Positions 36,860 through 46,892 of a DNA stretch of 64,000 nt are shown piece by piece. Both the position numbers and the translations under genes were made by a program. The stretch comes from Leptothoe spongobia TAU-MAC 1115 (GTDB lineage: Bacteria; Cyanobacteriota; Cyanobacteriia; Phormidesmidales; Phormidesmidaceae). The notes below the pieces were generated by a model that was not told the DNA's origin, ran no database searches, and saw only the letters and a program-made list of their open reading frames with translations. Each line of letters starts with the position of its first letter. Positions within the stretch are counted from its first letter, which is position 1. Where the stretch lies: NCBI RefSeq assembly GCF_018739885.1, contig NZ_JADOES010000012.1, positions 1-64,000 of the forward strand, written 5' to 3'.

Positions 36860-37470
36860 CTCGAAAAAAATGCTTTGAGCTTGCCTTGAACTATTGATGA
36901 GCTGTATCTCAAAAAACTGCTGCTGAAGACCTTCCTATCCCTCATGCCGACAAAGCGTCAGCCGTTATACCCCAAATTTTTAAAAAGCTTTATGATTTAT
37001 TTTGATTCTGATAGGCAATATTTATGTTTGCCTTGAGACGGTCTTGTAAGTATTGGAGTCGTTGACATTGAGCCAAGTGAGGTTTGCAGAAAGCTATAGA
37101 TTTCTAGTAACTTGCTGAAAATCCTCTGGGCGTTTTATCAAAAAGCGTGTTACTACTGTAGAAACACGGATAGACTCAGCAGTCGGTCTCGCGTTTTTAC
37201 ATTGGTAGTGATAATCTCAAGCTTTGCTGACTATGGAATCTTTGTTCAGAGTGTTAGCGAATGTGTACCGTTGTAAACGATGGCTCTGTATCATGAGTAG
37301 TCTGTTCGCCGTATCAGTTCAATCTTTTGCCAATTCATAATCCTAGTGAGGTCCATTCCCTTGACTTAACGTTATTGACTGTTGAGCGTCTGGAGTTGGC
37401 CTGTGAGTTTGGTCATTAATTGATTTGATATCTTGATCTGTTGCATTTGAAGGAATACGAGGAAAGCGGC
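36860..37470. other. Long leader region before sigA, no gene seen
   Basis: About 610 bases have no convincing open frame. The only structure I see is a weak hairpin (AGCTC at 36858 with GAGCT at 36877) that might end the small upstream gene. TTGAC hexamers occur at about 37065 and 37362 but without good -10 partners at 17 bases. A long leader with several promoters is usual for cyanobacterial sigA. Confidence 0.5.
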
Positions 37471-38598
37471 ATGACCCAAGCAAATACTGTTCTTGAGGAC
37501 TTGAGGCCCAGTAATGAGCTGGAATCGTTAATCGATCCTGAGGCTGGCAAGGCTTTTACAAGTTCCGAGGAAGAGGTCCAGGGTACTAAAGCTGCTAAAG
37601 GCGCGTCGCGACGTCGTAGTGCATCGTCAGCTGCTCAGGCTAAGAAGAAGCATTACACCGAAGACTCTATTCGACTTTATTTACAAGAAATTGGCCGTAT
37701 TCGCTTGCTGCGTGCGGAAGAGGAAATTGAGTTAGCTCGTAAAATTGCTGATTTACTTGAGCTTGAGCGTATTCGTGATGATCTATCTGACGGTATGGAT
37801 CATGAACCAGACGATGCGGATTGGGCGGCTGCTGTAGATATGCCTTTGCCAGCGTTTCGTCGCCGTTTGCACCTTGGGCGACGCGCTAAAGATAAGATGG
37901 TGCAGTCGAACTTGCGTTTGGTTGTTTCCATTGCCAAAAAATACATGAATCGTGGTCTGTCCTTTCAGGATCTGATTCAGGAGGGGAGTCTAGGCCTAAT
38001 TCGTGCGGCTGAAAAGTTTGATCATGAGAAAGGTTATAAGTTCTCTACCTATGCTACGTGGTGGATTCGTCAGGCAATTACTCGTGCTATTGCTGACCAG
38101 TCTCGAACTATTCGTCTGCCGGTGCACCTTTACGAGACTATCTCTCGTATTAAGAAAACTACTAAACTTTTGTCTCAGGAGCTAGGGCGTAAGCCTACAG
38201 AAGAAGAGATTGCAACTCGTATGGAGATGACCATCGAGAAGCTTCGGTTTATTGCTAAGTCTGCACAGCTGCCCATTTCCTTGGAAACTCCCATTGGTAA
38301 GGAAGAAGACTCTCGTCTTGGTGACTTTATTGAGTCAGATGGTGAAACCCCTGAAGATGAGGTGTCAAAGAGTCTTTTGCGTGAAGATTTGGAAGGTGTT
38401 TTGAGTACGCTGAGTCCTCGTGAGCGTGATGTACTGCGCTTACGTTATGGTCTTGATGATGGACGGATGAAGACCTTGGAAGAAATTGGTCAGATTTTTA
38501 ATGTTACTCGTGAGCGGATCCGCCAGATTGAAGCCAAGGCTTTAAGGAAGCTACGTCATCCCAACCGTAACAGCGTTCTTAAGGAGTATATTCGTTAG
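37471..38598 (+). CDS. sigA: RNA polymerase principal sigma factor SigA (group 1 sigma-70)
   Basis: From ATG 37471 (GAGGAAAG ribosome-binding site about ten bases before) the protein has 375 residues. It has a basic linker ([18 protein letters not shown]), region 1.2 ([20 protein letters not shown]), region 2 ([20 protein letters not shown], for -10 recognition), region 3, and region 4 ending [29 protein letters not shown]. The C-terminal tail and the linker are those of the essential group 1 factor, not the SigB-E group 2 factors. The frame is open back to a TTG at 37441, which would add ten residues. It directs housekeeping transcription. Confidence 0.93.
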   Translation: MTQANTVLEDLRPSNELESLIDPEAGKAFTSSEEEVQGTKAAKGASRRRSASSAAQAKKKHYTEDSIRLYLQEIGRIRLLRAEEEIELARKIADLLELERIRDDLSDGMDHEPDDADWAAAVDMPLPAFRRRLHLGRRAKDKMVQSNLRLVVSIAKKYMNRGLSFQDLIQEGSLGLIRAAEKFDHEKGYKFSTYATWWIRQAITRAIADQSRTIRLPVHLYETISRIKKTTKLLSQELGRKPTEEEIATRMEMTIEKLRFIAKSAQLPISLETPIGKEEDSRLGDFIESDGETPEDEVSKSLLREDLEGVLSTLSPRERDVLRLRYGLDDGRMKTLEEIGQIFNVTRERIRQIEAKALRKLRHPNRNSVLKEYIR

Positions 38599-38634
38599 AC
38601 CTACTTTAAATAGGCCTGGCCTTTAAGGTTTTGT

Positions 38635-38674
38635 AAGTTCGGGATTGAGGGATATATCTCTCAATCCCGAACTT
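38635..38674 (+). terminator. Long perfect hairpin after sigA
   Basis: AAGTTCGGGATTGAG (38635-38649) is exactly complementary to CTCAATCCCGAACTT (38660-38674). The tail (ATTTATG) has only a short T-tract, so it is either a weak terminator or a 3'-end stabilising structure. Confidence 0.6.
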
Positions 38675-38799
38675 ATTTATGTTGCCTTTAGAGGCTGAGA
38701 TGAGCTTCAAAGATAGAGCTAAATCATCAGATGTTGTGGCCGTTTTAGGGGCGATGTGTGGGCTATTTCAAAATCATGTGGACAAAAAGGATAGTTGTT

Positions 38800-38813
38800 G
38801 GTACTGTTGTTCT
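38800..38813 (+). promoter_or_regulatory. LexA box upstream of lexA
   Basis: The 14 bases GGTACTGTTGTTCT fit the cyanobacterial SOS consensus RGTACNNNDGTWCB at every position. The site lies 47 bases before the lexA ATG, where it would cover or lie near the promoter. This predicts autoregulation by LexA. Confidence 0.75.
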
Positions 38814-38859
38814 TGTAGGGGTACGTCTGTTCCCTTATGGTCTGTCCTATGAGTAACCC

Positions 38860-39465
38860 ATGGAACCGCTTACTAATGCTCAAGAAGAGCTTTATAACTG
38901 GTTAGCTGACTATATTCGTGAACATCAGCATTCTCCTTCCATTCGTCAGATGATGCGAGCTATGGGGCTGAAGTCTCCAGCACCTATTCAAAGCCGCCTT
39001 GATCATCTACGCAAAAAAGGCTATATCGACTGGAATGAGGGTAAGGCTAGAACGATTCGTATTTTGCAAGGTGGAGGTGTTCCTATTAAGGGAACGATTG
39101 CGGCTGGTTCCATGGTTGAAGCTTTTGTGGATGTAGCTGAAGAGCATCTTGACTTATCGTCATTGCCAATAAAATCCCGTGACTATGCATTGCGAGTGCG
39201 TGGCGATAGTATGATTGACGCCCTCATTGATAATGGGGATTTTGTGATTATGCGTCCTGTGGCAGATCCTGGCAGTGTTAGAGATGGCACCATTGTGGCT
39301 GCACGTGTAGAAAGTGCAACCACTTTGAAGTATCTATATCGTCAGGGGGATGATGTCGTGCTTAAGCCTGCTAATGCTAACTATGAGCCTATGGTCTACC
39401 CCGCCCAAGATGTCGATATTCAAGGCCGTCTGCTAGCAGTTTGGCGGAGTCATGATTTGGTTTGA
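38860..39465 (+). CDS. lexA: SOS repressor LexA
   Basis: The 201-residue protein has an N-terminal winged helix (residues 1-68: SPSIRQMMRAMGLKSPAPIQ, then RKKGYIDW) and a peptidase S24 domain. The elements needed for RecA-stimulated self-cleavage are all present: the Ala82-Gly83 bond in GTIAAGSM, Ser117 in RGDSMID, and Lys157 in TTLKYLY. In some cyanobacteria (Synechocystis) these residues are lost and LexA no longer controls SOS; here the complete set and a matching box upstream favour a real SOS repressor. It lies 260 bases downstream of sigA on the same strand. Confidence 0.93.
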   Translation: MEPLTNAQEELYNWLADYIREHQHSPSIRQMMRAMGLKSPAPIQSRLDHLRKKGYIDWNEGKARTIRILQGGGVPIKGTIAAGSMVEAFVDVAEEHLDLSSLPIKSRDYALRVRGDSMIDALIDNGDFVIMRPVADPGSVRDGTIVAARVESATTLKYLYRQGDDVVLKPANANYEPMVYPAQDVDIQGRLLAVWRSHDLV

Positions 39466-39599
39466 GTTCAAATCTCCAATTATCGTTAGTGTCTTTGTGT
39501 AGTGTTGTTTGGGATGCTTTAAAAATTCATGTTGCTGGGTCCCATTTCGAGGTCTTGGCTCTACTAAACTAGAAGCGCATATAATTGGGCACTGCTTCT

Positions 39600-41213
39600 A
39601 TGGTGAATGTGTTGGGGCGAGGCTGGTGGAGGCGTATAACGGTTGCGATCGCAGCATTCCTAGTAATAGGTCTCCATGGTTGCGCACAAGTTGCGATCCC
39701 AGTGGGGCAGTCCCATGATCTCCATAGCACTCAACTATTAGAATTTGTCCCCAAACAGTCCTTATTTGCGACGGTAATAGATACCAATGTCGAGACCAAT
39801 AAGGTTTGGCAGCGCTCAAATTTATCTGATGCGTTATTCCAAGCAGAAAAAACAATTTTCGGCCCATATTCGATTGACTTAAGCGAAGATATCCGTCCTT
39901 GGTTAGGAGACAAGGTTGCTGTTGCTATTACAGATAAGGACCTTGATCGAGATCGTCGTAATGGTCGTCAGGTTGGTTACCTATTGGTGGCCCATGCAGC
40001 TGACGGTGATGCTCTGCGTGAATTTTTAGAGCTCTTTTGGCAGCGTCAGTCAGTATCCGGACCTCAGCCTGTTTTAACTGCAGAGAGTGGGGTGCCGATT
40101 ATTGCTGGCTTGGTTGCCCAGGGCTCACGTCAACTAGCAACAGCGGTGGTTGGGGGGCGTACCTTGCTTGTTGCCAATGATATTAAGGTACTGCGACAGA
40201 GTTTGCGGGTTGCTCAGGCACCTGATTTGCAGCTTCCAGGCAATGACTGTTGCACTGCTGCTTGGATTAGTTTGCGTATTCCGGAATTTTTGGATTGGTT
40301 AGGGGTCGCAACGCCAGAGAAATTGCCGTTAATGTCAGCTTACCAATGGCAGCATTTGACAGCTGCTATTGAATTGTACTCACAGCAGTTGGTGATCGAT
40401 ACAACGCTAACGGGTGTCAATAGCCATTTGTCCTTATCTGAGAGAGCACGGTCGACTGTAAAACATCAAGCTGATGGGCCTAATCAGTATGTGCCTGACT
40501 CTGTGGCATGGGCAGTAATGGGGTATGACTTGCAATCTCTGCTGACAATGGTGAAGGATGAGCTAGCGCATTATCAGAGACTGCCGTCTCCTATCCAACA
40601 GGGGCAACGATGGCTGTCGACCCAATTGGCTCAGACCTTGTCTGAGCCTCTCACTCAGTTGTTGGCTGATGATTATGCAGTGGGGCAACTGGAGGATGGT
40701 ACCGGGTTAATGGCTGTTCGGCCGATGAGTCCAACGGTGGTAGATCGCCTGGATCGTATTGCAGGACAACAGGGTCTTACAGTCAGTCGGCTAATGCTAA
40801 AGGGCCAGTCGGTGACTGCATGGAGTCGTTTAAAGACTCGTGTCGATGCCCGTAATCGAGAAACTACGGTTGAAACAGACTTAGTGGGAGTCCATACTAA
40901 AATCGGTGACTGTCATATATTTTCAACATCAATTGGTGGGTTGACGGCTGCTTTAGACGCTCCTGCTAATCAGCTGTCTGCTAGTCGATCATTCCAGCGT
41001 GCCTTGCCGTCGATGGATGCCCTAAATCAAGAAGGTTATATCTATGGAACTTGGTCGGAGTTGGATCGTCTTTTAGCTAGTAATCGTTGGTTTTCCCTGG
41101 TGAAGCCTATTGTGCAGCCCTGGAGTCAATTGATCGATGCGATCTCAATCACTAGCTATGGGCAAACGGCTAATCAATCGACCGGAACCGTCTCAATTCT
41201 ATTGAAGAGTTGA
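39600..41213 (+). CDS. DUF3352 family lipoprotein
   Basis: From ATG 39600 the protein has 537 residues. The N-terminus has a lipoprotein signal: basic start RGWWRRITV, hydrophobic core AIAAFLVIGL, and lipobox LHGC. The mature part fits DUF3352: SLFATVIDTNVET, a repeated domain with ADGDALREFLELFW, VVGGRTLLVANDIKVLRQS, and a second half with VVDRLDRIAGQQGLTVS. It would be anchored to a membrane on the periplasmic or lumenal side; the family's function is not known. The frame is open to a TTG at 39585, five residues earlier, which is less likely. Confidence 0.78.
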   Translation: MVNVLGRGWWRRITVAIAAFLVIGLHGCAQVAIPVGQSHDLHSTQLLEFVPKQSLFATVIDTNVETNKVWQRSNLSDALFQAEKTIFGPYSIDLSEDIRPWLGDKVAVAITDKDLDRDRRNGRQVGYLLVAHAADGDALREFLELFWQRQSVSGPQPVLTAESGVPIIAGLVAQGSRQLATAVVGGRTLLVANDIKVLRQSLRVAQAPDLQLPGNDCCTAAWISLRIPEFLDWLGVATPEKLPLMSAYQWQHLTAAIELYSQQLVIDTTLTGVNSHLSLSERARSTVKHQADGPNQYVPDSVAWAVMGYDLQSLLTMVKDELAHYQRLPSPIQQGQRWLSTQLAQTLSEPLTQLLADDYAVGQLEDGTGLMAVRPMSPTVVDRLDRIAGQQGLTVSRLMLKGQSVTAWSRLKTRVDARNRETTVETDLVGVHTKIGDCHIFSTSIGGLTAALDAPANQLSASRSFQRALPSMDALNQEGYIYGTWSELDRLLASNRWFSLVKPIVQPWSQLIDAISITSYGQTANQSTGTVSILLKS

Positions 41214-41375
41214 ATATTACAAGCTGCATGCAAAGGATTCACAAATGGGCAGCCTGGCGTAAATGGGGACGAACACTTTTTATTGTTTGGTTCAGCAGAT
41301 TCCACTGATGGGCCTATTAAAAGTGCTAGTTTCGAACATCTGTAAAGCTAAACTATAAGTTATTGATATTTAGCC

Positions 41376-41708
41376 ATGACAATCTCTATGGACTTAGGTG
41401 TTCATGTAATTGAGCCTAGCGGTATTTTGGACGGGACCCAGACCAATTCATTTCGTCAACAAGTGGACATGGCTTTGGAAAAAGGAACCAAGATTCTGCT
41501 CATTGACCTTAAGGACATCACATTTGTAGATAGTTCAGGTCTAGGCGTTTTGGTTGCATGCTTAAAGAACGCGCGCGCAGCTGGTTGCAAGATGTATGTT
41601 TGCTCTATAAACGATCAAATCCGCATGCTGTTTGAACTGACCAGTATGGATCGGGTATTTGAAATTTTTGAAGATAGAGCTGCATTTGACGCAACTGTTC
41701 TCAAGTAG
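41376..41708 (+). CDS. STAS-domain anti-sigma factor antagonist
   Basis: This 110-residue protein is a single STAS domain: TISMDLGVHVIEPSGILDG, then KILLIDLKDITFVDSSGLGV with the phosphorylatable serine in Asp52-Ser53-Ser54, and MYVCSINDQIRMLFELTSM. It resembles SpoIIAA/RsbV and the cyanobacterial members found beside kinase/phosphatase switches. No anti-sigma kinase is adjacent, but a PP2C phosphatase that could act on it lies at 53544. The start ATG 41376 is the only good one. Confidence 0.88.
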   Translation: MTISMDLGVHVIEPSGILDGTQTNSFRQQVDMALEKGTKILLIDLKDITFVDSSGLGVLVACLKNARAAGCKMYVCSINDQIRMLFELTSMDRVFEIFEDRAAFDATVLK

Positions 41709-41952
41709 TTGGCTCACAAAATTTGCTAATTTGATTGTCAATGGCTCGCTGCGTGATGTACCAGTGAGCTATTGCTTTAATGCTGGAATTGTTGGTTAGA
41801 CACAGGGCAAGTATCTTTTACTGCCTAGCGTTAATCAGATGAGCAACTGTCATAATCCATCGGAGTATGCGGGGCATTTGTGTTCAAACGACGATTAACC
41901 TCTAGATTGAGTAAACTAAAGGTATAGGCGTTCTTAAATCTATTACAAATCT

Positions 41953-42627
41953 ATGGTGCTTTTTGGACTTGGTGGCTTGGGTAAGAAAGCGACAATGCCG
42001 TCTCCTGCAGATGCATTGCCAGGCCGTTCTGAGAAAATGCCTGTTCCTGAGCAGCATTATGTTAATGGTAATTCGTTACAGCCTCCCTTTCCTAAAGGTA
42101 TGCAGAAAGCTATGTTTGGCTTGGGCTGTTTTTGGGGAGCTGAGCGTCGTTTTTGGCAGCAAGAAGGCGTATTTTCGACAGCGGTGGGCTACAGTGCTGG
42201 TCATACGCCCAATCCCACCTACCGTGAAGTGTGCTCCGGAATGACTGGGCACAACGAAGTGGTGCTGGTAGTTTTTGATCCTAACGTGATTAGCTATGAG
42301 CAGTTGTTAAAGGTATTTTGGGAAAGTCACAATCCCACCCAGGGTATGCGTCAGGGCAATGATGCCGGTACTCAGTATCGCTCTGGGATTTATACCTATT
42401 CCCCTGAGCAGAAAACATCAGCTGAAAAGTCGTTGACGATGTATCAGTCAGCTCTAAACCAGGCGGGGCATGGCACTATTACGACTGAAATTTTGGAGGC
42501 ACCTGAATTTTATTATGCTGAGGACTATCATCAGCAGTACCTAGCTAAGAATCCTGGTGGCTACTGTGGCCTGGGCGGTACAAATGTTTCCTGTCCTATT
42601 GGTGTAGGGGTAGTTTCTGATAACTAG
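41953..42627 (+). CDS. msrA: Peptide methionine sulfoxide reductase A
   Basis: The 224-residue enzyme has catalytic Cys59 in [12 protein letters not shown], and the family blocks [55 protein letters not shown] (broken at the loop), and the resolving cysteines in [14 protein letters not shown]. It reduces methionine-S-sulfoxide using thioredoxin. The N-terminal 50 residues are longer than in E. coli and partly disordered, as in other cyanobacteria. A hairpin at 42655 follows the stop codon. Confidence 0.93.
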   Translation: MVLFGLGGLGKKATMPSPADALPGRSEKMPVPEQHYVNGNSLQPPFPKGMQKAMFGLGCFWGAERRFWQQEGVFSTAVGYSAGHTPNPTYREVCSGMTGHNEVVLVVFDPNVISYEQLLKVFWESHNPTQGMRQGNDAGTQYRSGIYTYSPEQKTSAEKSLTMYQSALNQAGHGTITTEILEAPEFYYAEDYHQQYLAKNPGGYCGLGGTNVSCPIGVGVVSDN

Positions 42628-42654
42628 TTGATATATAAATAAAATCGTCACCAC

Positions 42655-42688
42655 AAACGCTGTTGAGCATTAATATTCAGCAGCGTTT
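42655..42688. terminator. Hairpin between convergent msrA and pheS
   Basis: AAACGCTGTTGA (42655-42666) pairs with TCAGCAGCGTTT (42677-42688) with one G-U pair and a ten-base loop, and TTTTA follows. It probably ends msrA and may also serve pheS from the other side. Confidence 0.6.
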
Positions 42689-42737
42689 TACAGCGTTTTA
42701 GAGAAATGTTTTTGAAAGGCGTGGGTATATCCGAATT

Positions 42738-43730
42738 CTAAAACTGCTGTAGAAAGCGTAGGTCACTTGCATATAGTCGGCGAATGTCGTCAATCTGACT
42801 CTGGACCATGGCTAAACGTTCGACACCAAGACCTGCCGCAAAACCACTGTAAATTTCTGGGTCATAGCCAACGGCTTTCAACACATTAGGATCAATCATG
42901 CCGCAGCCTAGGACTTCTAGCCATTTGCCCTTCCATTTCACGTCAACTTCTGCTGAAGGTTCGGTAAATGGGAAATAACTGGGACGGAAGCGTACTTCGA
43001 TATCTCCAAACAAGGCTTCTAAAAATAGTTGGATGGTGCCTCGCAAATCTGCAAAGGTGATATTTTTATCGACAGCAAAGAATTCAATTTGATGGAAAAC
43101 GGCGGCATGGGTTGCATCGACGGTATCGCGTCGGTAGCATCGCCCTGTGGCTAGCGCTCTTAGGGGTGGCTCATGGTTTTCCATGTAGCGGATTTGAGTA
43201 TTGGAGGTGTGGGTACGCATCATTTTGCCATTAGGCAGGTACAAGGTGTCCTGCATATCCCGTGCTGGATGATCGGGCAAAAAGTTAAGTGCCTCAAAGT
43301 TGTAATAGTCTTCTTCGATTTCGGGACCACTCGCTACTGTGTAGCCAAGACCCACAAAAATATCGGTAATCTGATCGATGATGCTGTTAATGGGATGTAC
43401 TCGCCCTTGGGGTAAGTAAGTGCCTGGCATTGAAACATCTAAGGTTTCAGCCTCAAGCTGAGCTTGGATTTTGACGTTCTGTAGAGTCGTTTTGCGCTCA
43501 TCAATGCTTGTTTGTAGAGCGGTCTTAACCTGATTGGCTAGAGCCCCAATCCGGGGACGGTCTTCGGCAGATAGCTTACCCATGCTCCCTAATATTTTAG
43601 AAAGCTTACCTTTTTTGCCCAGATATCCCACCCGAAACTGATCGAGCTCCTCTAAGCTGCTCAGGGTAGCGATCTCATCTCTGGCTTCTTGCTGTAACGT
43701 ACTCAGTTGCTGCTCTAAATCGGTGGTCAT
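42738..43730 (-). CDS. pheS: Phenylalanine-tRNA ligase alpha subunit
   Basis: From ATG 43730 ([20 protein letters not shown]) the protein has 330 residues, the family's usual length. The N-terminal coiled-coil tRNA-binding arm is followed by the class II synthetase core: [32 protein letters not shown] (motif 2 region), [21 protein letters not shown] (broken at the strand), [16 protein letters not shown] and [10 protein letters not shown] (motif 3). It charges tRNA-Phe as part of an alpha2beta2 enzyme; pheT is not nearby, which is common in cyanobacteria. A GTG/ATG start 14 codons earlier (43772) is possible but less family-like. Confidence 0.93.
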   Translation of the reverse strand: MTTDLEQQLSTLQQEARDEIATLSSLEELDQFRVGYLGKKGKLSKILGSMGKLSAEDRPRIGALANQVKTALQTSIDERKTTLQNVKIQAQLEAETLDVSMPGTYLPQGRVHPINSIIDQITDIFVGLGYTVASGPEIEEDYYNFEALNFLPDHPARDMQDTLYLPNGKMMRTHTSNTQIRYMENHEPPLRALATGRCYRRDTVDATHAAVFHQIEFFAVDKNITFADLRGTIQLFLEALFGDIEVRFRPSYFPFTEPSAEVDVKWKGKWLEVLGCGMIDPNVLKAVGYDPEIYSGFAAGLGVERLAMVQSQIDDIRRLYASDLRFLQQF

Positions 43731-43803
43731 ACTGGCCAAACGGGTGGAAATAAGAGGGGCATAACAAGACAACCTTTAGTCTACACCGAAGCTTTGATTC
43801 CCC

Positions 43804-44625
43804 ATGAAACTATTAATCAGTAATGATGACGGTATTTTTGCTGCTGGCATTCATACCCTGGCTAATACCCTGGCAGAGCGGGGACATGATGTGACCGTCG
43901 TCTGTCCCGACCGTGAGCGTTCTGCCACGGGCCATGGCATTACGATGCACCGCCCTCTTCGAGCTGAAAAAGTAGTGTCGGTTTATCACAAGAAGATCCA
44001 ATCCTGGGCTTGTTCTGGGACCCCAGCAGACTGTGTCAAACTTGCCCTAGATGCATTGTTAGATGACCCTCCTGACTATGTCCTGTCAGGTATTAACCAT
44101 GGCGCGAATTTAGGTAACGATGTCCTCTACTCAGGGACTGTTTCAGCCGCGATGGAGGGGTTATTGGAGGGGATTCCCAGCCTAGCGGTGAGTTTAGCTA
44201 GCTTTACTCATTCAGACTTCCAACCAGCTGCGGATTATACTTGTGAGCTTTTGCCGTATTTATCTCAACTCAAGCAGCCCCTATTGCTCAATCTCAATAT
44301 TCCTGCGATCGCTCAATCCAAGATTCAAGGCGTTAAGGTAGTACGTCTGGGAGTACGTCGTTACCGTGATCTATTTGAAAAGCGGATTGATCCCCGTGGG
44401 AAAACCTACTATTGGCTGGCAGGAGAAGTATTAGAAGAGAGCGATAACGATTTGCTCCATGGTCTGCCCAACAGCCTCAGCCAATCACAAAACAGGGATT
44501 TTATGACTCGATTTACAACCGATGTCAGAGCCATTAAATCTGGTTACATTACAGTTACGCCTCTACATTACGATCTAACTGCTTACAGTGACTTGAGTGC
44601 TTTGCAGGAGCTACTTTCTTCCTAA
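43804..44625 (+). CDS. surE: 5'/3'-nucleotidase SurE
   Basis: The 273-residue protein starts with the metal site [16 protein letters not shown] (Asp8, Asp9), has the Ser loop [12 protein letters not shown], and [24 protein letters not shown] (broken at the loop), all typical of SurE. It removes phosphate from 5'- and 3'-nucleotides and may act on polyphosphate. It is divergent from pheS with 73 bases between the starts, which leaves room for both promoters. A ten-base perfect hairpin lies about 60 bases after the stop. Confidence 0.92.
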   Translation: MKLLISNDDGIFAAGIHTLANTLAERGHDVTVVCPDRERSATGHGITMHRPLRAEKVVSVYHKKIQSWACSGTPADCVKLALDALLDDPPDYVLSGINHGANLGNDVLYSGTVSAAMEGLLEGIPSLAVSLASFTHSDFQPAADYTCELLPYLSQLKQPLLLNLNIPAIAQSKIQGVKVVRLGVRRYRDLFEKRIDPRGKTYYWLAGEVLEESDNDLLHGLPNSLSQSQNRDFMTRFTTDVRAIKSGYITVTPLHYDLTAYSDLSALQELLSS

Positions 44626-44964
44626 GAGTCAGGAAGTGCGCCTACTTTCGATGTAGCTTTGGGCAAACTGGCTGTAAGCAAGATGGCCTAATCTAGAAGA
44701 CATTCATGATTAGGCCATATACTGCTGAAGGGCTAAGCCGGATGCAAAATCGTAATAATTTTTGATATGCGCTCTATGGCTTGATCTATAAAGACAGTCT
44801 GGGTTTACAGAGATTTTGTGTGAATCACTGGGTAAAATTACTCCTGATCGCCACCTATTTCTTTAGAAGAAAAGGGGATACGCTGCGCTAATGGGTTTAC
44901 AAAAGCTAGTCAACTGCCATTAAGCAAGATTCGCGTCCCTCATTAACGTCATTTTTAGCCACTG
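44626..44964. other. Spacer with one hairpin, otherwise no feature
   Basis: TGGCCTAATC at 44684-44693 is perfectly complementary to GATTAGGCCA at 44708-44717 with a 14-base loop, and is likely the transcript end of surE, though no T-run follows. The rest has no convincing open frame or RNA gene. Confidence 0.55.
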
Positions 44965-45846
44965 ATGTCCGACTCGAATGCTCAATTTACGATTCACTTT
45001 TGGGGAGTACGAGGAAGTATTCCTTGTCCCGGTGCTGAAACAGTTCGCTATGGTGGCAATACGTCCTGCATTGAAATGCGAGTCAATGGTGAACGTTTAA
45101 TCTTTGATGGAGGCACGGGGCTAAGGGAGCTGGGGCAGTGTCTATTGGATGAAGGTCAGCCTATACAGGCGAGTATGTTTTTTACCCATTCTCATTGGGA
45201 TCACATTCAAGGATTTCCATTTTTTGTACCAGCCTTCTTGCCGAGCAATCAGTTTGAAGTCTATGGCGTTATTTCCCCAAATGGTGCAACGATTGAGCAA
45301 CGCCTCAATGATCAAATGTTGCATCCTAATTTTCCAGTACCCTTGCAGATTATGCAGGCTCAGCTGAAATTTTGTGACATCTCTGTGGGTGAGACGGTAG
45401 CCATTGGTGACATTAATATCATTAATGCGCTGCTAAACCACCCCGGTGAAGCTGTTGGCTATCGGGTGGAGTGGAATGGAATAGCGGCTGCCTATATTAC
45501 AGATACTGAACATTTCCCTGATCGGTTAGATGAAAATGTGTTGTATCTGGCTCAAAATGCTGATGTGATGATTTATGACTGTACCTATACCGATGCGGAA
45601 TATCATTCCGAAAGTTCAAGTAAGGTTGGTTGGGGGCATTCCACTTGGCAGGAAGCTGTCAAACTCGCTAAAGCTGCTAATGTGAAAAAGTTAGTTGTTT
45701 TTCACCATGATCCTCTGCATGACGATGATTTTATGGATGACATTGGCCGCAAGACGGCAGCAGAATTTCCTAATAGTATCGTCGCCCGTGAAGGTATGGT
45801 CCTAGACCTAGCTGAGTTTAAGGCACTTGAATTGGCAAGTCGATAA
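44965..45846 (+). CDS. MBL-fold metallo-hydrolase
   Basis: The 293-residue protein has the metallo-beta-lactamase zinc motif HSHWDH at residues 75-80, preceded by FWGVRGSIPCPGAE and IFDGGTGLRELG and followed by ITDTEHF and FHHDPLHDDD. The start with the WGVRGSIP block is characteristic of the group often called cyclic nucleotide phosphodiesterase-like or RNase Z-like in cyanobacteria and other bacteria. The substrate is not certain. It lies alone on the plus strand before the tRNA-Gly gene. Confidence 0.85.
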   Translation: MSDSNAQFTIHFWGVRGSIPCPGAETVRYGGNTSCIEMRVNGERLIFDGGTGLRELGQCLLDEGQPIQASMFFTHSHWDHIQGFPFFVPAFLPSNQFEVYGVISPNGATIEQRLNDQMLHPNFPVPLQIMQAQLKFCDISVGETVAIGDINIINALLNHPGEAVGYRVEWNGIAAAYITDTEHFPDRLDENVLYLAQNADVMIYDCTYTDAEYHSESSSKVGWGHSTWQEAVKLAKAANVKKLVVFHHDPLHDDDFMDDIGRKTAAEFPNSIVAREGMVLDLAEFKALELASR

Positions 45847-46183
45847 ACATGGATTGGCGCACATAAACCATATCCAAATTGAAACCTGTAGTTTCTACCA
45901 CGGTAAAATTCCAGTTCTGGACGTGGACAAGGTTTAGTTCAAGTTTATGGCATCAGCAATGACTAGAAGCTTTCAATGACGGCAGCCTTGTATGCTGTGT
46001 TGTATGCCCCATTTGGAAAGAACATGTACCAAACAAGACAAATGGAGCTTAGATAGTTTGTAAGCTCCATATAATTGTGAAAGTTCAGTTTATTCTATAT
46101 CCAGCTCTATCAGCCCTTATACTTGGGAGACATCGCTAACCCTAAATAAGAGCCAATATATAGATAGACTAATTGGATTTTCA
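45847..46183. other. Spacer between the MBL gene and tRNA-Gly
   Basis: The stretch holds no open frame I can support. Its only clear element is the hairpin at 46042-46070, listed separately, which reads as a terminator for the tRNA on the minus strand. Confidence 0.6.
46042..46070 (-). terminator. Hairpin, likely terminator of tRNA-Gly
   Basis: ATGGAGCTTA (46042-46051) and TAAGCTCCAT (46061-46070) pair perfectly over ten bases with a nine-base loop. On the minus strand it is followed by TTTGTCTTGTTT, a T-rich tail. It lies 114 bases downstream of the tRNA. Confidence 0.6.
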
Positions 46184-46255
46184 AGCGGGTGACGCGATTC
46201 GAACGCGCGACATTCACCTTGGCAAGGTGACGCTCTACCACTGAGCTACACCCGC
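46184..46255 (-). tRNA. trnG-GCC: tRNA-Gly (anticodon GCC)
   Basis: The 72-base minus-strand gene starts GCGGGTGTAGCTCAGTGG and ends CGCGTCACCCGCT. The acceptor stem GCGGGT/ACCCGC pairs fully, the D arm has AGCTCAGTGGTAGAGC, the anticodon loop reads CTTGCCAAG (GCC at plus-strand 46221-46223), and the T arm has GTTCGAATC. The 3' CCA is not encoded. There is no intron. Confidence 0.97.
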
Positions 46256-46334
46256 ATTTGCCTTGTTCTCACTTTTACTAGGATGCCACAGAAGGTTTTT
46301 CTTTGTCAAATCTATTTGAAAAAAAATTACCGAG

Positions 46335-46365
46335 TAACCCTCTGCTGATCTTGGCAGTTGGGTTA
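46335..46365 (-). terminator. Intrinsic terminator of ribH
   Basis: On the minus strand TAACCC at 46365-46360 pairs with GGGTTA at 46340-46335, strengthened by an inner TGC/GCA match, and a run of eight T (plus-strand A-run 46319-46326) follows about nine bases later. It begins 15 bases after the ribH stop codon. Confidence 0.65.
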
Positions 46366-46380
46366 TCAACTTGGACATTT

Positions 46381-46872
46381 CTAAGGGGTTCCTAGCTTTG
46401 GTAGTTGAGGCATTAGACTTGCCATTTCCAGGGCACTCATAGCGTAATTCCAGCCAAGGTTGCTTTTGATACCTGCTCGTTCTAAAGCCTGCTGCATAGA
46501 GTCGGTGGTCAAGATACCAAACACGACTGGTACACCAGTTTGAAATCCAGCGGCGGCAATTCCTTTCGAGACTTCGGCGGCGACATAGTCAAAGTGAGGA
46601 GTTTGACCACGAATAACAGCGCCTAAGCAAATGATGGCGTCATATTGGCCGCTAAGGGCTAGCTGTCGTGCTACCAGGGCCACTTCAAAACTTCCAGGAA
46701 CCCAGGCATAGTCTACTTGGCTACCTTTGGGATCTACATTGACACCATGGCGCTTTAGGCAATCCTGGCAACCTTCTAGCAGTTTATTAGTGACCAAATC
46801 ATTAAATCGACCGATGACAATCGCAAACTTAGATGTGCTTGCCTGGTCAAAGCTTCCTTCAAAAACAGTCAT
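46381..46872 (-). CDS. ribH: 6,7-dimethyl-8-ribityllumazine synthase
   Basis: From ATG 46872 ([20 protein letters not shown]) the protein has 163 residues, the family's usual size. Key blocks are [19 protein letters not shown] (substrate pyrimidine site), [38 protein letters not shown] with the proton-shuttling His, and [19 protein letters not shown] (broken at the turn). It makes the lumazine precursor of riboflavin. The frame is open to 46929, but a terminator hairpin falls in that extension, so ATG 46872 is preferred. psbZ lies upstream on the same strand. Confidence 0.92.
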   Translation of the reverse strand: MTVFEGSFDQASTSKFAIVIGRFNDLVTNKLLEGCQDCLKRHGVNVDPKGSQVDYAWVPGSFEVALVARQLALSGQYDAIICLGAVIRGQTPHFDYVAAEVSKGIAAAGFQTGVPVVFGILTTDSMQQALERAGIKSNLGWNYAMSALEMASLMPQLPKLGTP

Positions 46873-46892
46873 GGGGCTATTCGAGTTATTGC

